Position numbers and translations under genes: made by a program | Shown: one piece after another, positions 1 through 8,261 of the stretch | Position numbering within the stretch: position 1 is the first letter of the stretch | Layout of the letters: every line of letters begins with the position of its first letter | Notes under the pieces: generated by a model | Told to the model about the DNA's origin: nothing | Database searches by the model: none | Seen by the model: only the letters and a program-made list of their open reading frames with translations | Assembly: GCA_028866435.1 (NCBI GenBank) | Contig: JAGWIC010000015.1 | Coordinates: forward strand, 1 to 44,498 | Length of the DNA stretch: 44,498 nt | Reading direction: 5' to 3' | From: Lysobacteraceae bacterium | GTDB lineage: Bacteria; Pseudomonadota; Gammaproteobacteria; Xanthomonadales; Rhodanobacteraceae

Positions 1-3000
1 GGCTCGTGGCCATTACGGGCAGGAAGGGGTAATCCGCCTCTGTGGCCGAAACCAGGAATGCCGAGCGCCAGTTCCAGACCACCTTGGCATTGAGCGGCCC
101 CCTGCCGTAATAGAGGCCGAGATTCAGGCTGTCACGAGAGAGTTCCTGTGGCGGCAGCTTGGTCTGATTGACGCACTGCGTGGCGGCGGCATATCCATAG
201 GCGCAATAGTTGACCGAGCCGAAATTCATTCCGATCGGCTTGATATAAGTGTAGTTGGCGTTTGCGCCAAAGCCCGACAGCCAGCCGGGCAGGAACGTGA
301 AGGTTTGCTGATAAGCCAGTTCCGCACCATGGACACTGGCGTGGTGGTTCAGGTTGACCAGGCCGGCGGTATATATCTCGGGGTAAGTCACACCATTATT
401 GGTGACTGCCACGTTCACCACGCTGGTGTCGTACTGTATGGTGTTGTTGAGTTTCTTCCAGAACAACGTCGCGGACAGCTGGCCGACGTTGGCGAAATAC
501 CACTCGGTGGTGAGGTCGAAGTTTTGCGACGTAATGGGCTTCAGATAGGGATTGGTTCCCGATTGATAATTGCCCACGGTCGGTACGGTAAGTCCGTTGG
601 AGGGAGTGTAGGGCAGCAAACCCGACACTCCTTGCCCCGCTGCCAGCGCTTGCAGGCTTGGGCGATAGATGGCGCCGGAGTAGGCGAATCGCGAGATCAG
701 ATCGTTGGTCCAGCCGATCGCCAGGTTGAAGCTCGGCAGCACGTTGGTATACGAATTCGGCTGCGTGATCGGCGTGTACGCGCCGTTGGCAAAGTTGGTG
801 TATCGCTGTTGCTCGGCGGGAGTCAGCGCGCAGAACGTGCCGGGAGCCGCGGTTCCGCCGTTCGTCTGGGTCGCGCAATACTGCGCGACGGTGGCGCCAT
901 TCTGGGCCAGCGTCTGGTTCGGAAGGATCAAGTAGCCCGTAGCATTGTTTTGGGTGCGGATGAGGCGAACGCCAACATTGCCGCTGATCTGCAAGTTGCT
1001 GAGGAAATCGGTACTGTCATTGCCGAAGTTCAGCTGCATGTACGCAGCCTTGGTTTCCGTGGAGTTGGAGGAGATCTCCTGCGGTATGTAGTTTGTTCCC
1101 GGAACGAGTCCGACGCGCTGATAGTTGGTGTAGTAGGGGCCGCCGAGTGTGCCTGGGGGCGCCGAAGCCAACCATTGGGCGTTGATCCCCTTGATGATGG
1201 CAACCGCCTGCTCGAACTGCGTTGCCGGATTCACATTGACGTAGGGAGCAGTGACGCCATAGTTGGTATTGAACGCCGGCAGGTTGATGCTGACCGGCGT
1301 GGTGACGCCTGGCGTCTGAGCACCCGTGATGACGGGTGACCAGCCCCCCCAAGGCCACATTGAGCTGACGACTTGATAGTTGAAGTCCGAGTTCTGCAGC
1401 GTCTGACCCTGCTTGTCGTAGCGAACGCCGAACTGGATCGTGTCAATGAAGTCGGCGTTGACATCGAACGTGCCGTCCATCCGGAACGCGCGCTGGTTGC
1501 CCCACGAGTGGCGATAGGCGTCCTGCGCCGCGGCATAGTAGAAATTGGCCGGATCGGCAAAATACTGCGCCGTCGTCTGGGTCGGGGTCGGTGACAACAC
1601 GCTAATGCTTGGCACGCCATTGCCATGCGTGGTGATGTCCCAATTGGCATTGGTCAGCTGGCGAATGTAGTAATACAGATAGTTGTAGTCGGACTTGGTG
1701 TATTGCCCGTCGGCACTGAGATGCAACCGGTCGGTGACGTTCCACTTCACATTGAGGTTGAAGTCGTTGGTGTTGTAGCGGGTCGTGTATCCCGTCGTGT
1801 CCAGCTGGGTCTGGGTGCCGCCGTATCCGGTGGGCGCGAAGCTCGTCCCTGATGGAGCCGTCGTGATGATGCCCGACGTCATGACTCCGTTGGAGTTGTA
1901 GGTTGGCGTGGTACCCGCCAGCGGTATGCCACAGGTCGCATAGCCACCGAACGCACACGCATCGGTCGAGGCCTGCAGGGTGCGCTCGTCCGTTTTTTCA
2001 TTGTCCGATACGCCAACCCATTGCAGGGTAGCGCTCAGCTTCTTGTCCGGGCTCTCCCACTGCAGCGCGAGGTCGTGGCCGAAGCGCTGGGACGTCTGGT
2101 TCTGGATGCGCAGATCACCACCAACGGGTACGTAAACGGTTTGACCTGGCGCCAGGCCCGGGAAAGCGTCTACTGCGCCGTTTGGAAGCGTGCAGCCGTT
2201 GCAACGCTGCTGGTAATTGACCACCGAGATGGCGTTGTCCTGCTGGGCAATCCGCCCGAACGCAACGGCGCCCAGGACGCCGAAGCGGCCCCAATCCGTT
2301 TCGAAGTTGTGGCTGAACAGGCCCGACATATGCGGCGTGGGCGTCCTGGCCAAGGTGCCCCAATCAGTGCCCACGCTCACAGATGCGGTCGTCGGCTTGT
2401 TGCTGTCGAAGGGCTTGCGCGTGTTCATGTCGATCGTGCCGGCGATACCGCCATCGATCATGCTCGCCGTCTGGTTTTTGCTGACTACGACCGAGCCGAT
2501 CAGCTCAGGGGCCACGGTGGAAAAGTTCAGCCCCTGGCCACCGCCGGCGGAAAACACCGAGCCACCATTGATAAGAGTGCTGGTGTAGGGCAGGCCCTGC
2601 AGGCTGATGTCCGTGCCCTGGATGGAGAAATGATCCGGATCGGCCTGGACGCCGAAGGAGCTTACCGTCACGCCTGGGAGACGCTTCAACGCTTCAGTAA
2701 CCGACGTATCGGGCAACGAGCTCACATCCTGCGCCGAGATGGCGTCCACCACCGTATTCGCATATTTCTTAAGTTGCTGGGCTCGGCTCAGGCTGGCGGA
2801 ATAGCCGTTGACGGTCATGGAAGTCAGCGTCACGACCTTCTTTTTGTCATCCCTGGAAGCTTTCTTGTCGGCTTCTTTGTTGGCGGCTTGCGTGGCTTGA
2901 TCGTTCATCTGCGGGGCAGGCGCCGCGGCTTGCGCGTGCAACTGGCCTGCCGCGAACAGCGTCATCGCGACTGCAAAGGGCAGCCGCCTCTGCTGAAAGG

Positions 3001-3037
3001 TGCCGGACATGTGCGAATACATGGTTTGCTTTTTCAC
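1..3037 (-). CDS. TonB-dependent outer-membrane receptor (C-terminus cut by window edge)
   Basis: The reading frame is open from a GTG at 3037 to the left edge (about 1012 codons seen), so the C-terminal barrel strands and stop lie outside the window. The N-terminus is a signal peptide (RRLPFAVAMTLFAAG, then LHAQAAA). A TonB-box-like region (VVTLTSMTVNGY) and a plug domain follow (VVDAISAQDVSSLPDTSV, EALKRLPGV, SMIDGGIAGTIDMNTRKP). Aromatic-rich barrel strands make up the rest. It should import a substrate across the outer membrane using TonB energy. The divergent LacI regulator and MFS carrier suggest a carbohydrate, which is inference. The GTG was chosen because AGGA lies 8 nt upstream; in-frame ATGs at 3022 and 3010 are alternatives. 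Confidence 0.93.
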   Translation of the reverse strand, partial: MKKQTMYSHMSGTFQQRRLPFAVAMTLFAAGQLHAQAAAPAPQMNDQATQAANKEADKKASRDDKKKVVTLTSMTVNGYSASLSRAQQLKKYANTVVDAISAQDVSSLPDTSVTEALKRLPGVTVSSFGVQADPDHFSIQGTDISLQGLPYTSTLINGGSVFSAGGGQGLNFSTVAPELIGSVVVSKNQTASMIDGGIAGTIDMNTRKPFDSNKPTTASVSVGTDWGTLARTPTPHMSGLFSHNFETDWGRFGVLGAVAFGRIAQQDNAISVVNYQQRCNGCTLPNGAVDAFPGLAPGQTVYVPVGGDLRIQNQTSQRFGHDLALQWESPDKKLSATLQWVGVSDNEKTDERTLQASTDACAFGGYATCGIPLAGTTPTYNSNGVMTSGIITTAPSGTSFAPTGYGGTQTQLDTTGYTTRYNTNDFNLNVKWNVTDRLHLSADGQYTKSDYNYLYYYIRQLTNANWDITTHGNGVPSISVLSPTPTQTTAQYFADPANFYYAAAQDAYRHSWGNQRAFRMDGTFDVNADFIDTIQFGVRYDKQGQTLQNSDFNYQVVSSMWPWGGWSPVITGAQTPGVTTPVSINLPAFNTNYGVTAPYVNVNPATQFEQAVAIIKGINAQWLASAPPGTLGGPYYTNYQRVGLVPGTNYIPQEISSNSTETKAAYMQLNFGNDSTDFLSNLQISGNVGVRLIRTQNNATGYLILPNQTLAQNGATVAQYCATQTNGGTAAPGTFCALTPAEQQRYTNFANGAYTPITQPNSYTNVLPSFNLAIGWTNDLISRFAYSGAIYRPSLQALAAGQGVSGLLPYTPSNGLTVPTVGNYQSGTNPYLKPITSQNFDLTTEWYFANVGQLSATLFWKKLNNTIQYDTSVVNVAVTNNGVTYPEIYTAGLVNLNHHASVHGAELAYQQTFTFLPGWLSGFGANANYTYIKPIGMNFGSVNYCAYGYAAATQCVNQTKLPPQELSRDSLNLGLYYGRGPLNAKVVWNWRSAFLVSATEADYPFLPVMATS

Positions 3038-3400
3038 TTCTGCTGTCCTCGGAATTTCGTGAATACCTGTTCGATACCGCCATGGCGGGCTTGTCTCCCG
3101 CACGAGGCACTTTGCTAACTGCGAGTTGGCCTGCTTCCGGTCGGTGCGCCGCGCAGGCGCTGACTGACGTTGGAGGGCGACTACGGATCGGGCGAGACTC
3201 GCCTGCACAGGCAATGGTTACCCATCACCTTTCCGGCACCTTGTAAGCAATGCAGTTCGTGACGGACTCCTGCTTTCCCGCGCGCTCGCGGCTGAGGGCA
3301 ACAAGGGCCTGCGAAAGCTCACTGCGCTGAACAAGTCGGATGGACATCTTCTACTCCCTTAGCATGGCGCGCCTTGGCGTGTTTACCCCGATGGAGATGG

Positions 3401-3429
3401 AAGCTAGCCAAATATACAAGCGCTGTCAA
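3401..3429 (-). promoter_or_regulatory. predicted sigma-70 promoter of the TonB-dependent receptor
   Basis: On the minus strand a perfect TTGACA (3424-3429) is followed, after exactly 17 bases, by TAGCTT (3401-3406). The strong -35 and ideal spacing support it; the -10 is weak. The operator at 3434-3453 ends 4 bp upstream of the -35, so bound repressor would compete with RNA polymerase. Confidence 0.6.
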
Positions 3430-3433
3430 TTAA

Positions 3434-3453
3434 AAATACCAGCGCTGGTATTT
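3434..3453. promoter_or_regulatory. LacI-type operator O1 (perfect 20-bp palindrome)
   Basis: AAATACCAGCGCTGGTATTT is a perfect palindrome with a central CG step, the form bound by LacI-family dimers. It abuts the -35 of the receptor promoter. The adjacent LacI gene is the obvious candidate binder (inference). Confidence 0.8.
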
Positions 3454-3608
3454 GAGTATCGAGGCGCTAGAATCCTGATGAATAGGCTCAGGCACACCGA
3501 CCCATGGTGCAGCGCAGTGAACGCGGTGACACGCCGATATGAGCCGTCAACAATCGAGGGTGCGGCTGCGAGTGCCGTTGTAACTGTCAATGCCGCCGTC
3601 TCCGTGAA

Positions 3609-3628
3609 AAATACCAACGCTGGTATTT
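3609..3628. promoter_or_regulatory. LacI-type operator O2 (near-perfect copy of O1)
   Basis: AAATACCAACGCTGGTATTT differs from O1 at one base and keeps the central CG. It lies about 95 bp before the LacI start codon, over the position expected for the -35 of a possible TAAAAT -10 (3642-3647). This suggests autoregulation. The centres of O1 and O2 are 175 bp apart. Confidence 0.78.
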
Positions 3629-3721
3629 GCCGGCGACCAGCTAAAATGGTGGTTTGACAGTCGCTCGCGGATCCACGTGGCCTGTTGCAGCGCAATACAC
3701 GCAGGAAGAGAGACTTAAGAT

Positions 3722-4735
3722 ATGGCCGCAAGAATCGAAGACGTTGCAGCGCATGCGGGTGTATCCGTCAAGACGGTATCCCGCGTCCTCAATGGGTATA
3801 CGAACGTGCGCGCCAATCTGCGCGCACGGATCGAGGCCTCGATCCGTGATCTCAGCTACGTGCCCAACGCATCGGCGCGCAGCCTGGCGGGAAACCGTTC
3901 GTATCTGGTCGCTTTGCTGTACGACAACCCGACCGCTGTTTCCAGCTACATCATGGACGTAATCGTGGGTGTCCTGCAGGCATGCAACGGGACGCCGTAC
4001 AACGCCGTTTTGCACCCGTTTGATGCGGCAGACGATCTCGCGGCGCGAATCGACGGCTTCGTGGCACAGCATCGCCCGGACGCGCTGGTCCTCGTGCCAC
4101 CTCATGCGAACAACGTCAAACTACTGCAACGTCTTGACGAGCTCGACATCCGCTATTCCACCATCTCCTCGAAATTGCGCGAGTCGAACATCGATATCGG
4201 GTTCGACGAACGCAAGGCGGCGGCGGATATCGTTGGTCACCTGGTTTCGCTCGGGCATCAGCGCATAGCCCATGTCACTGGACTGAAGGGTCATGGCGCG
4301 CACACCTGGCGGCGCAACGGTTATCGCGACGCCTTGCGCAAGGCCCACATCGCGTATGACGGTTCGCTCGTTGTAGAGGGAGATTTTACTTTCGAATCGG
4401 GGGTGGCGGCTGCCCGGGCCCTGCTTGATCTTGAGCATCCGCCCACGGCGATCTTTGCGGCGAATGACGACATGGCGTGTGGCGTAATACGTAACGCCTA
4501 CGAACGCGGATTGTCCATCCCCGGCCATCTGTCGGTTTGCGGCTTCGATGGTACGCCAGTGTCACAACTGATTTCGCCTGGCCTGACCACGGTTCGCCAG
4601 CCGTGCCGCGAAATGGGGTGCATGGCTGTCGAAAGCGTATTGCAGGCGATCCGTGACTCGGCCATGCGTATGCACGAACGGTTGCCCTACCAGCTCCTAC
4701 TTCGCGAATCCTCGGCCGCGCCAAAAAAGTCGTAG
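3722..4735 (+). CDS. LacI-family transcriptional regulator
   Basis: A 337-residue protein of normal LacI-family length. Residues 4-24 form the helix-turn-helix (IEDVAAHAGVSVKTVSRVLNG). The hinge region follows (VPNASARSLAG), then a periplasmic-binding-protein-like sensor domain from about residue 60, with GHQRIAHVTG and PTAIFAANDDMACGV as typical signatures. It likely represses the divergent receptor and possibly itself through the two palindromes upstream, with release by a sugar or sugar phosphate. The MFS gene follows after only a few bases, so both are probably one transcript. The ligand cannot be read from the sequence. Confidence 0.95.
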   Translation: MAARIEDVAAHAGVSVKTVSRVLNGYTNVRANLRARIEASIRDLSYVPNASARSLAGNRSYLVALLYDNPTAVSSYIMDVIVGVLQACNGTPYNAVLHPFDAADDLAARIDGFVAQHRPDALVLVPPHANNVKLLQRLDELDIRYSTISSKLRESNIDIGFDERKAAADIVGHLVSLGHQRIAHVTGLKGHGAHTWRRNGYRDALRKAHIAYDGSLVVEGDFTFESGVAAARALLDLEHPPTAIFAANDDMACGVIRNAYERGLSIPGHLSVCGFDGTPVSQLISPGLTTVRQPCREMGCMAVESVLQAIRDSAMRMHERLPYQLLLRESSAAPKKS

Positions 4736-4830
4736 GATTCGCCATGCGCCGGCACTGGGCTCGACACGGGCTTGGCGGATGCATTCACGGGGGCGAATTG
4801 AAGCTGAGCGGCGACAAGGTCAAAGGTGCG

Positions 4831-6099
4831 ATGCATGGACTCGCGCAAGACGGGATCGGTGCTTATTCCGTGCCGTGCGCACATCCCGTCGGCCGGGGTT
4901 TCATGGTGGTTTATGGCCTAGCCTATACGGGCGTGTGGATGGCGTTGCTGTCGCCGGTACTTGTGGGATTGGCAATGCGCGTGCGGGTGATCGATCCGGT
5001 GCACGCGGACGGTAGCCTCTCACTGGTGGCAGGTGTGGGTGCGCTGACGGCGTTGTTTGGCAACCCGTTCTTCGGGAGACTGTCCGATCGCACCACATCA
5101 CGCTACGGTATGCGCCGGCCCTGGCTCATTGGCGGCGCTTTGGGTGGCGTGGCGGGACTCATGGTTATCGCAGTGGCTGCGTCGATTCCGCAGCTTCTGC
5201 TGGGTTGGTCCATCACCCAGCTCGCCTACAATGCGCAATTGGCCGCGCTGGCCGCCATGCTTTCCGACCAGATCCCGGCGTCGCAGCGCGGCACCGTATC
5301 CGGCATCGTGAGCATCAGCATGCCGCTGGGTATGGTATGCGGTACCTTTCTAGTGCAGATCCTCGTGGATTGCACGCTCGCTGTCTTTCTGGTACCCGCC
5401 GCCATTGCTTTGGCCTGTGCCCTCGGCCTGGCTTGCGTGCTACACGATAAGCGCCTGACTTCCGTGCAACGATCGCGCTACGGATGGCGCGAATTCCTCG
5501 GCAGCTTCTGGCTCAATCCCCTGCGCTTTCCGGATTTTGCCTGGGTTTGGGGCAGTCGCTTCCTGCTCTTTGCAGGAGTCGCTGTGCTGCTGACTTACCA
5601 GGAGTTCTACCTGATCCATCAGCTGAACTGCCCGCCGAGCGAGGTGCCACATCGGATCTTCCTGTCCACCTTGGTGCAGTCCTGCATGCTGGCCATCTTC
5701 GGTTTGCTCAGCGGCAGCGTGTCCGATGCTGCAGGTCAGCGCAAGTTTTTTGTGTTCGCCGCGGCGCTACTCTATGCGCTGGCGCTACTGATGATGGCGT
5801 TCGCTACCTCATATCGCTCGTTCCTCGCAGGTATGGCAATTGCCGGCGTCGCACAGGGTACGTACCTAGCAGTTGACCTCGCGCTGTTGAACGACGTGCT
5901 GCCGGAGCGCGAAACTCATGCGGCTAGGAACTTGGGTATCTTCAACATCGCGAGCGTTTTGCCGCAGTTGCTGATGCCAGCAATTGCCCCTGGCATCCTG
6001 GCGGTGAGTGGAGAGAGTTTTACGGCCCTGTTCGTCCTGGCGGCAATTCTTGCGGCGCTGGGTGCCCAGGCCATCCTGCCCGTGCGCGAGGTACGCTGA
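4831..6099 (+). CDS. MFS transporter, probable sugar permease
   Basis: A 422-residue inner-membrane carrier with about 12 hydrophobic segments. The first is GFMVVYGLAYTGVWMALL. MFS motif A is clear after helix 2 (GRLSDRTTSRYGMRRPWL), the form seen in sucrose/GPH-like MFS members. The frame is open from an ATG at 4744, which has AGGA upstream and lies 8 bp after the LacI stop, but the extra 29 residues do not look like an MFS terminus. The ATG at 4831 has AAAGG a few bases before it and gives a usual short cytosolic tail. Context with the LacI gene and TonB-dependent receptor suggests uptake of an oligosaccharide or glycoside. No glycosidase is present in the window. Confidence 0.88.
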   Translation: MHGLAQDGIGAYSVPCAHPVGRGFMVVYGLAYTGVWMALLSPVLVGLAMRVRVIDPVHADGSLSLVAGVGALTALFGNPFFGRLSDRTTSRYGMRRPWLIGGALGGVAGLMVIAVAASIPQLLLGWSITQLAYNAQLAALAAMLSDQIPASQRGTVSGIVSISMPLGMVCGTFLVQILVDCTLAVFLVPAAIALACALGLACVLHDKRLTSVQRSRYGWREFLGSFWLNPLRFPDFAWVWGSRFLLFAGVAVLLTYQEFYLIHQLNCPPSEVPHRIFLSTLVQSCMLAIFGLLSGSVSDAAGQRKFFVFAAALLYALALLMMAFATSYRSFLAGMAIAGVAQGTYLAVDLALLNDVLPERETHAARNLGIFNIASVLPQLLMPAIAPGILAVSGESFTALFVLAAILAALGAQAILPVREVR

Positions 6100-6443
6100 G
6101 CCACCCTGCGGCCTAGACAACCTGACTTTCGTGATGGGATGTGCGGACCACCGAACTAGGGGTTCCCACGTTCGCCCGGCTTCCTTCACGCCGTCCAGAC
6201 AGGCCCTGCCGGCCACGGGTATCCGTGCAGGAGTCCAGGCTATGCCGCCGTACCCCACACATATCGCCGCTCGGCGACTTTGGGCGGCAGGTCTTTGCCA
6301 CGTTCACCTGCATCGACCCGAGACTTCCAACGAAACGGACAACTGCAAGGCCATGCTGGTCAAGTTGTACGGCGACAACTGGTCAACCCGGTTGCCAACC
6401 CATGGTCGTGCGGTTGCTGGTTCACAGCAGTTACCATCCGCGC
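6100..6443. other. intergenic stretch without a recognisable gene
   Basis: These 344 bases lie between the MFS gene and the carbonic anhydrase gene, both rightward. No open frame here has family features. Near the right end, CTGGTCAA occurs twice (6356-6363 and 6380-6387), flanking GTTGT and ACAAC arms that could form a small hairpin. I see no clear terminator or promoter. Confidence 0.4.
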
Positions 6444-6980
6444 ATGAATCCACTACGCAGTTACAAGGGCATCAGCCCGCGCCTCGGCGAACGGGTCTAT
6501 CTGGACCCGGCCTGCAGCGTGATCGGCGACGTGGCGCTGGGCGACGACGTCTCGATCTGGCCGGGCGTGGTGCTGCGCGGCGACGTCAACCACATCCGCG
6601 TCGGTGCGCGCACCAGCATCCAGGACGGCAGCATCGTGCACGTCGCGCATGAAGGCCCGTACGGGCCGGGCTTCCCCTGCCTGATCGGCGAGGGTGTCAC
6701 CATCGGCCATGCCGCGGTGGTGCATGCGTGCACCATCGGCGACTACTGCATGATCGGCATGCACGCGACCGTGATGGACGGCGCGGTGGTGCACAAGTAT
6801 GGCTTCGTCGGCGCCGGCAGCCTGGTATCGCCCGGCAAGGTCGTCGGCGAACGCGAGCTGTGGTTGGGCAACCCGGCCCGCTTCGTGCGCCTGCTCAGCG
6901 AGCGACAGGTCGAGCAGTTGCACTACTCGGCCGACCATTACGTGCGGCTGAAGAACGGTTACCTCGCCGACGACGATTGA
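6444..6980 (+). CDS. gamma-class carbonic anhydrase family protein (YrdA/PaaY-like)
   Basis: A 178-residue left-handed beta-helix protein of hexapeptide repeats, for example VIGDVALGDDVSIWPGVVLR and TIGDYCMIGMHATVMDGAVV. The three likely metal-binding histidines of gamma carbonic anhydrases are present at residues 66, 89 and 94. Family members are trimers that bind zinc or iron; many lack measurable activity, so CO2 hydration is not certain. The open frame extends upstream to 6141, but family members begin near MNPLRSYKG, hence this start. The 3' end nearly meets the convergent aroE (12-bp gap). Confidence 0.93.
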   Translation: MNPLRSYKGISPRLGERVYLDPACSVIGDVALGDDVSIWPGVVLRGDVNHIRVGARTSIQDGSIVHVAHEGPYGPGFPCLIGEGVTIGHAAVVHACTIGDYCMIGMHATVMDGAVVHKYGFVGAGSLVSPGKVVGERELWLGNPARFVRLLSERQVEQLHYSADHYVRLKNGYLADDD

Positions 6981-6992
6981 GCGCCGCGTCGC

Positions 6993-7823
6993 TCAGGCAT
7001 CCGGCCCGCGCAGCTGGGCATAGACCGGATCGGTAGCGGGTCGTTTGCCGTGCCACAGCTCGAAGGCGTCGGCGGCGGTCTCCACCAGCATGCCCAGCCC
7101 GTCGCAGGCGTAGCCCGCGTCGGCAGTTCTCGCCCAGGCGAGGAAGTGCGCGGCGGCCGCACCGTAGGAGAGGTCGTAACAAAGCGAGCGCGGACCGGCC
7201 AGCGAGCATGGCAGCTGCAAGCCGCCGCCGAGCACGCCGGCGGAGGTCGCGTTGACGATGAGGTCGTAGCGGCCGAGCGCGGCCAGGTCTTCCCAATGGC
7301 GGGCGCCCGCGCGGGCCGGCTCGGCGATGGCGGCGGCGAGCGCATCGGCGCTTTCCGGTGAGCGGTTGACGATGGTCAGGGTGGCGACGCCCGCATCGAG
7401 CAGGTTCCAGGCGACGCCGCGGGCGGCGCCGCCGGCGCCGAGCAGCAAGGCGCTGCGCCCGCGCGGGTCGAGCCGATGGCGTTCGGTGATGTCACGCAGC
7501 AGGCCGGCACCATCGGTGTTGTGCGCGGCCAGCCGGCCGTCGCCCAGGCGGGTAAGCACATTGGCGGTGCCGGCGCGGGTGGCGGCGAGGCTGCGCTCGT
7601 CAGCCAGCGCGAACGCGGCGGCCTTGTGCGGCAGGGTCACATTCGCCCCCACCGCGCCGCCGGCGAAGAACCTCCGCACGGCGTCATGGAACCCTTCCGC
7701 CGCCACGTCGACGGTGCCGTACTCCAGCGCGATGCCGAACTGCCGGGCGAACGCCTGGTGGATCGGCGGCGACAGGCTGTGCTTGATCGGATGGCCGAAT
7801 ACGGCGAACTGGGCGGCTTGCAT
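6993..7823 (-). CDS. aroE: shikimate dehydrogenase
   Basis: A 276-residue enzyme that reduces 3-dehydroshikimate to shikimate with NADPH in the chorismate pathway. Key features: the shikimate-binding start GHPIKHSLSP (residues 10-19), NVTLPHK with catalytic Lys67, Asn88, NTDG with catalytic Asp104, and the nucleotide-binding loop GAGGAARG (129-136). The C-terminal GLGMLVETAADAF segment is also typical. It stands alone, convergent with the carbonic anhydrase gene. The features fit AroE better than the broader-specificity YdiB. Confidence 0.96.
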   Translation of the reverse strand: MQAAQFAVFGHPIKHSLSPPIHQAFARQFGIALEYGTVDVAAEGFHDAVRRFFAGGAVGANVTLPHKAAAFALADERSLAATRAGTANVLTRLGDGRLAAHNTDGAGLLRDITERHRLDPRGRSALLLGAGGAARGVAWNLLDAGVATLTIVNRSPESADALAAAIAEPARAGARHWEDLAALGRYDLIVNATSAGVLGGGLQLPCSLAGPRSLCYDLSYGAAAAHFLAWARTADAGYACDGLGMLVETAADAFELWHGKRPATDPVYAQLRGPDA

Positions 7824-7984
7824 GCGGGGTTCCCTGCGCGATGAGGACGGGCGCCGTGATGGCGTGCCGCACGCATTCTAGCGGCGCGCCACGGTGGCCT
7901 GGCGATGCCGTGGTGCGACGGTCGCAGCCGCTGAGACCGCGGCCGGCCATGCTGACGGCCCGATCAAGCGCAGGGCCGTCCGTG

Positions 7985-8251
7985 ATGCATAGCAGATCCT
8001 TTCCCGCCAAGGCTTCGCCCAGGCTGCTCGGCGCCAGTGTCTCGTGGCTGCTCACCGGGGCCGTGCTGCTGCTGACCACCGCGCTGCCGGCGCGTACCGA
8101 CCTGCTGGGCTGGACGCCGGCGTTCTGGCTGCTCGGCGCGCCGCTGATCATGTTGCTGGCGCAGCGGCGGCGCCTGCGGCTGGCGCCGGGCAGCCGCCAC
8201 CGCCGCGCGGCACCGGCGCTGCCGTGGCATGGCGTTCATCTCCGGCGCTGA
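7985..8251 (+). CDS. small inner-membrane protein of unknown function
   Basis: An 88-residue frame starting at MHSRSFPAKA. It has two hydrophobic helices (LLGASVSWLLTGAVLLLTTAL and LGWTPAFWLLGAPLIMLLAQ) and a basic C-terminus (RRRLRLAPGSRHRR), suggesting an N-in, C-in hairpin membrane protein. Similar short proteins are, from memory, common in Xanthomonadales but uncharacterised. The frame is open from 7841, but the extra residues look non-coding. It converges on the ATP-grasp gene with a 10-bp gap. Confidence 0.6.
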   Translation: MHSRSFPAKASPRLLGASVSWLLTGAVLLLTTALPARTDLLGWTPAFWLLGAPLIMLLAQRRRLRLAPGSRHRRAAPALPWHGVHLRR

Positions 8252-8261
8252 GCGGGGCCGC

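Larger units (their letters stand above)
3038..3721. other. receptor/regulator intergenic control region
   Basis: This 684-base gap separates the leftward receptor from the rightward LacI gene. I see no convincing gene in it; the short open frames have no family features. It holds two LacI-type palindromes (3434-3453 and 3609-3628) and a good leftward promoter (3401-3429). From that promoter the receptor mRNA would have a leader of about 355 nt, in which I recognise no riboswitch or terminator. Confidence 0.6.

Noticed and set aside
3340-3657. 105-codon open frame in the receptor/regulator gap
   Set aside because: It runs through both operators and the promoter, has no family features, and has no ribosome-binding site.
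4744-4830. Use of ATG 4744 as the MFS start
   Set aside because: It has a fair ribosome-binding site, but the added 29 residues are unlike MFS termini; kept as an alternative in the feature note.
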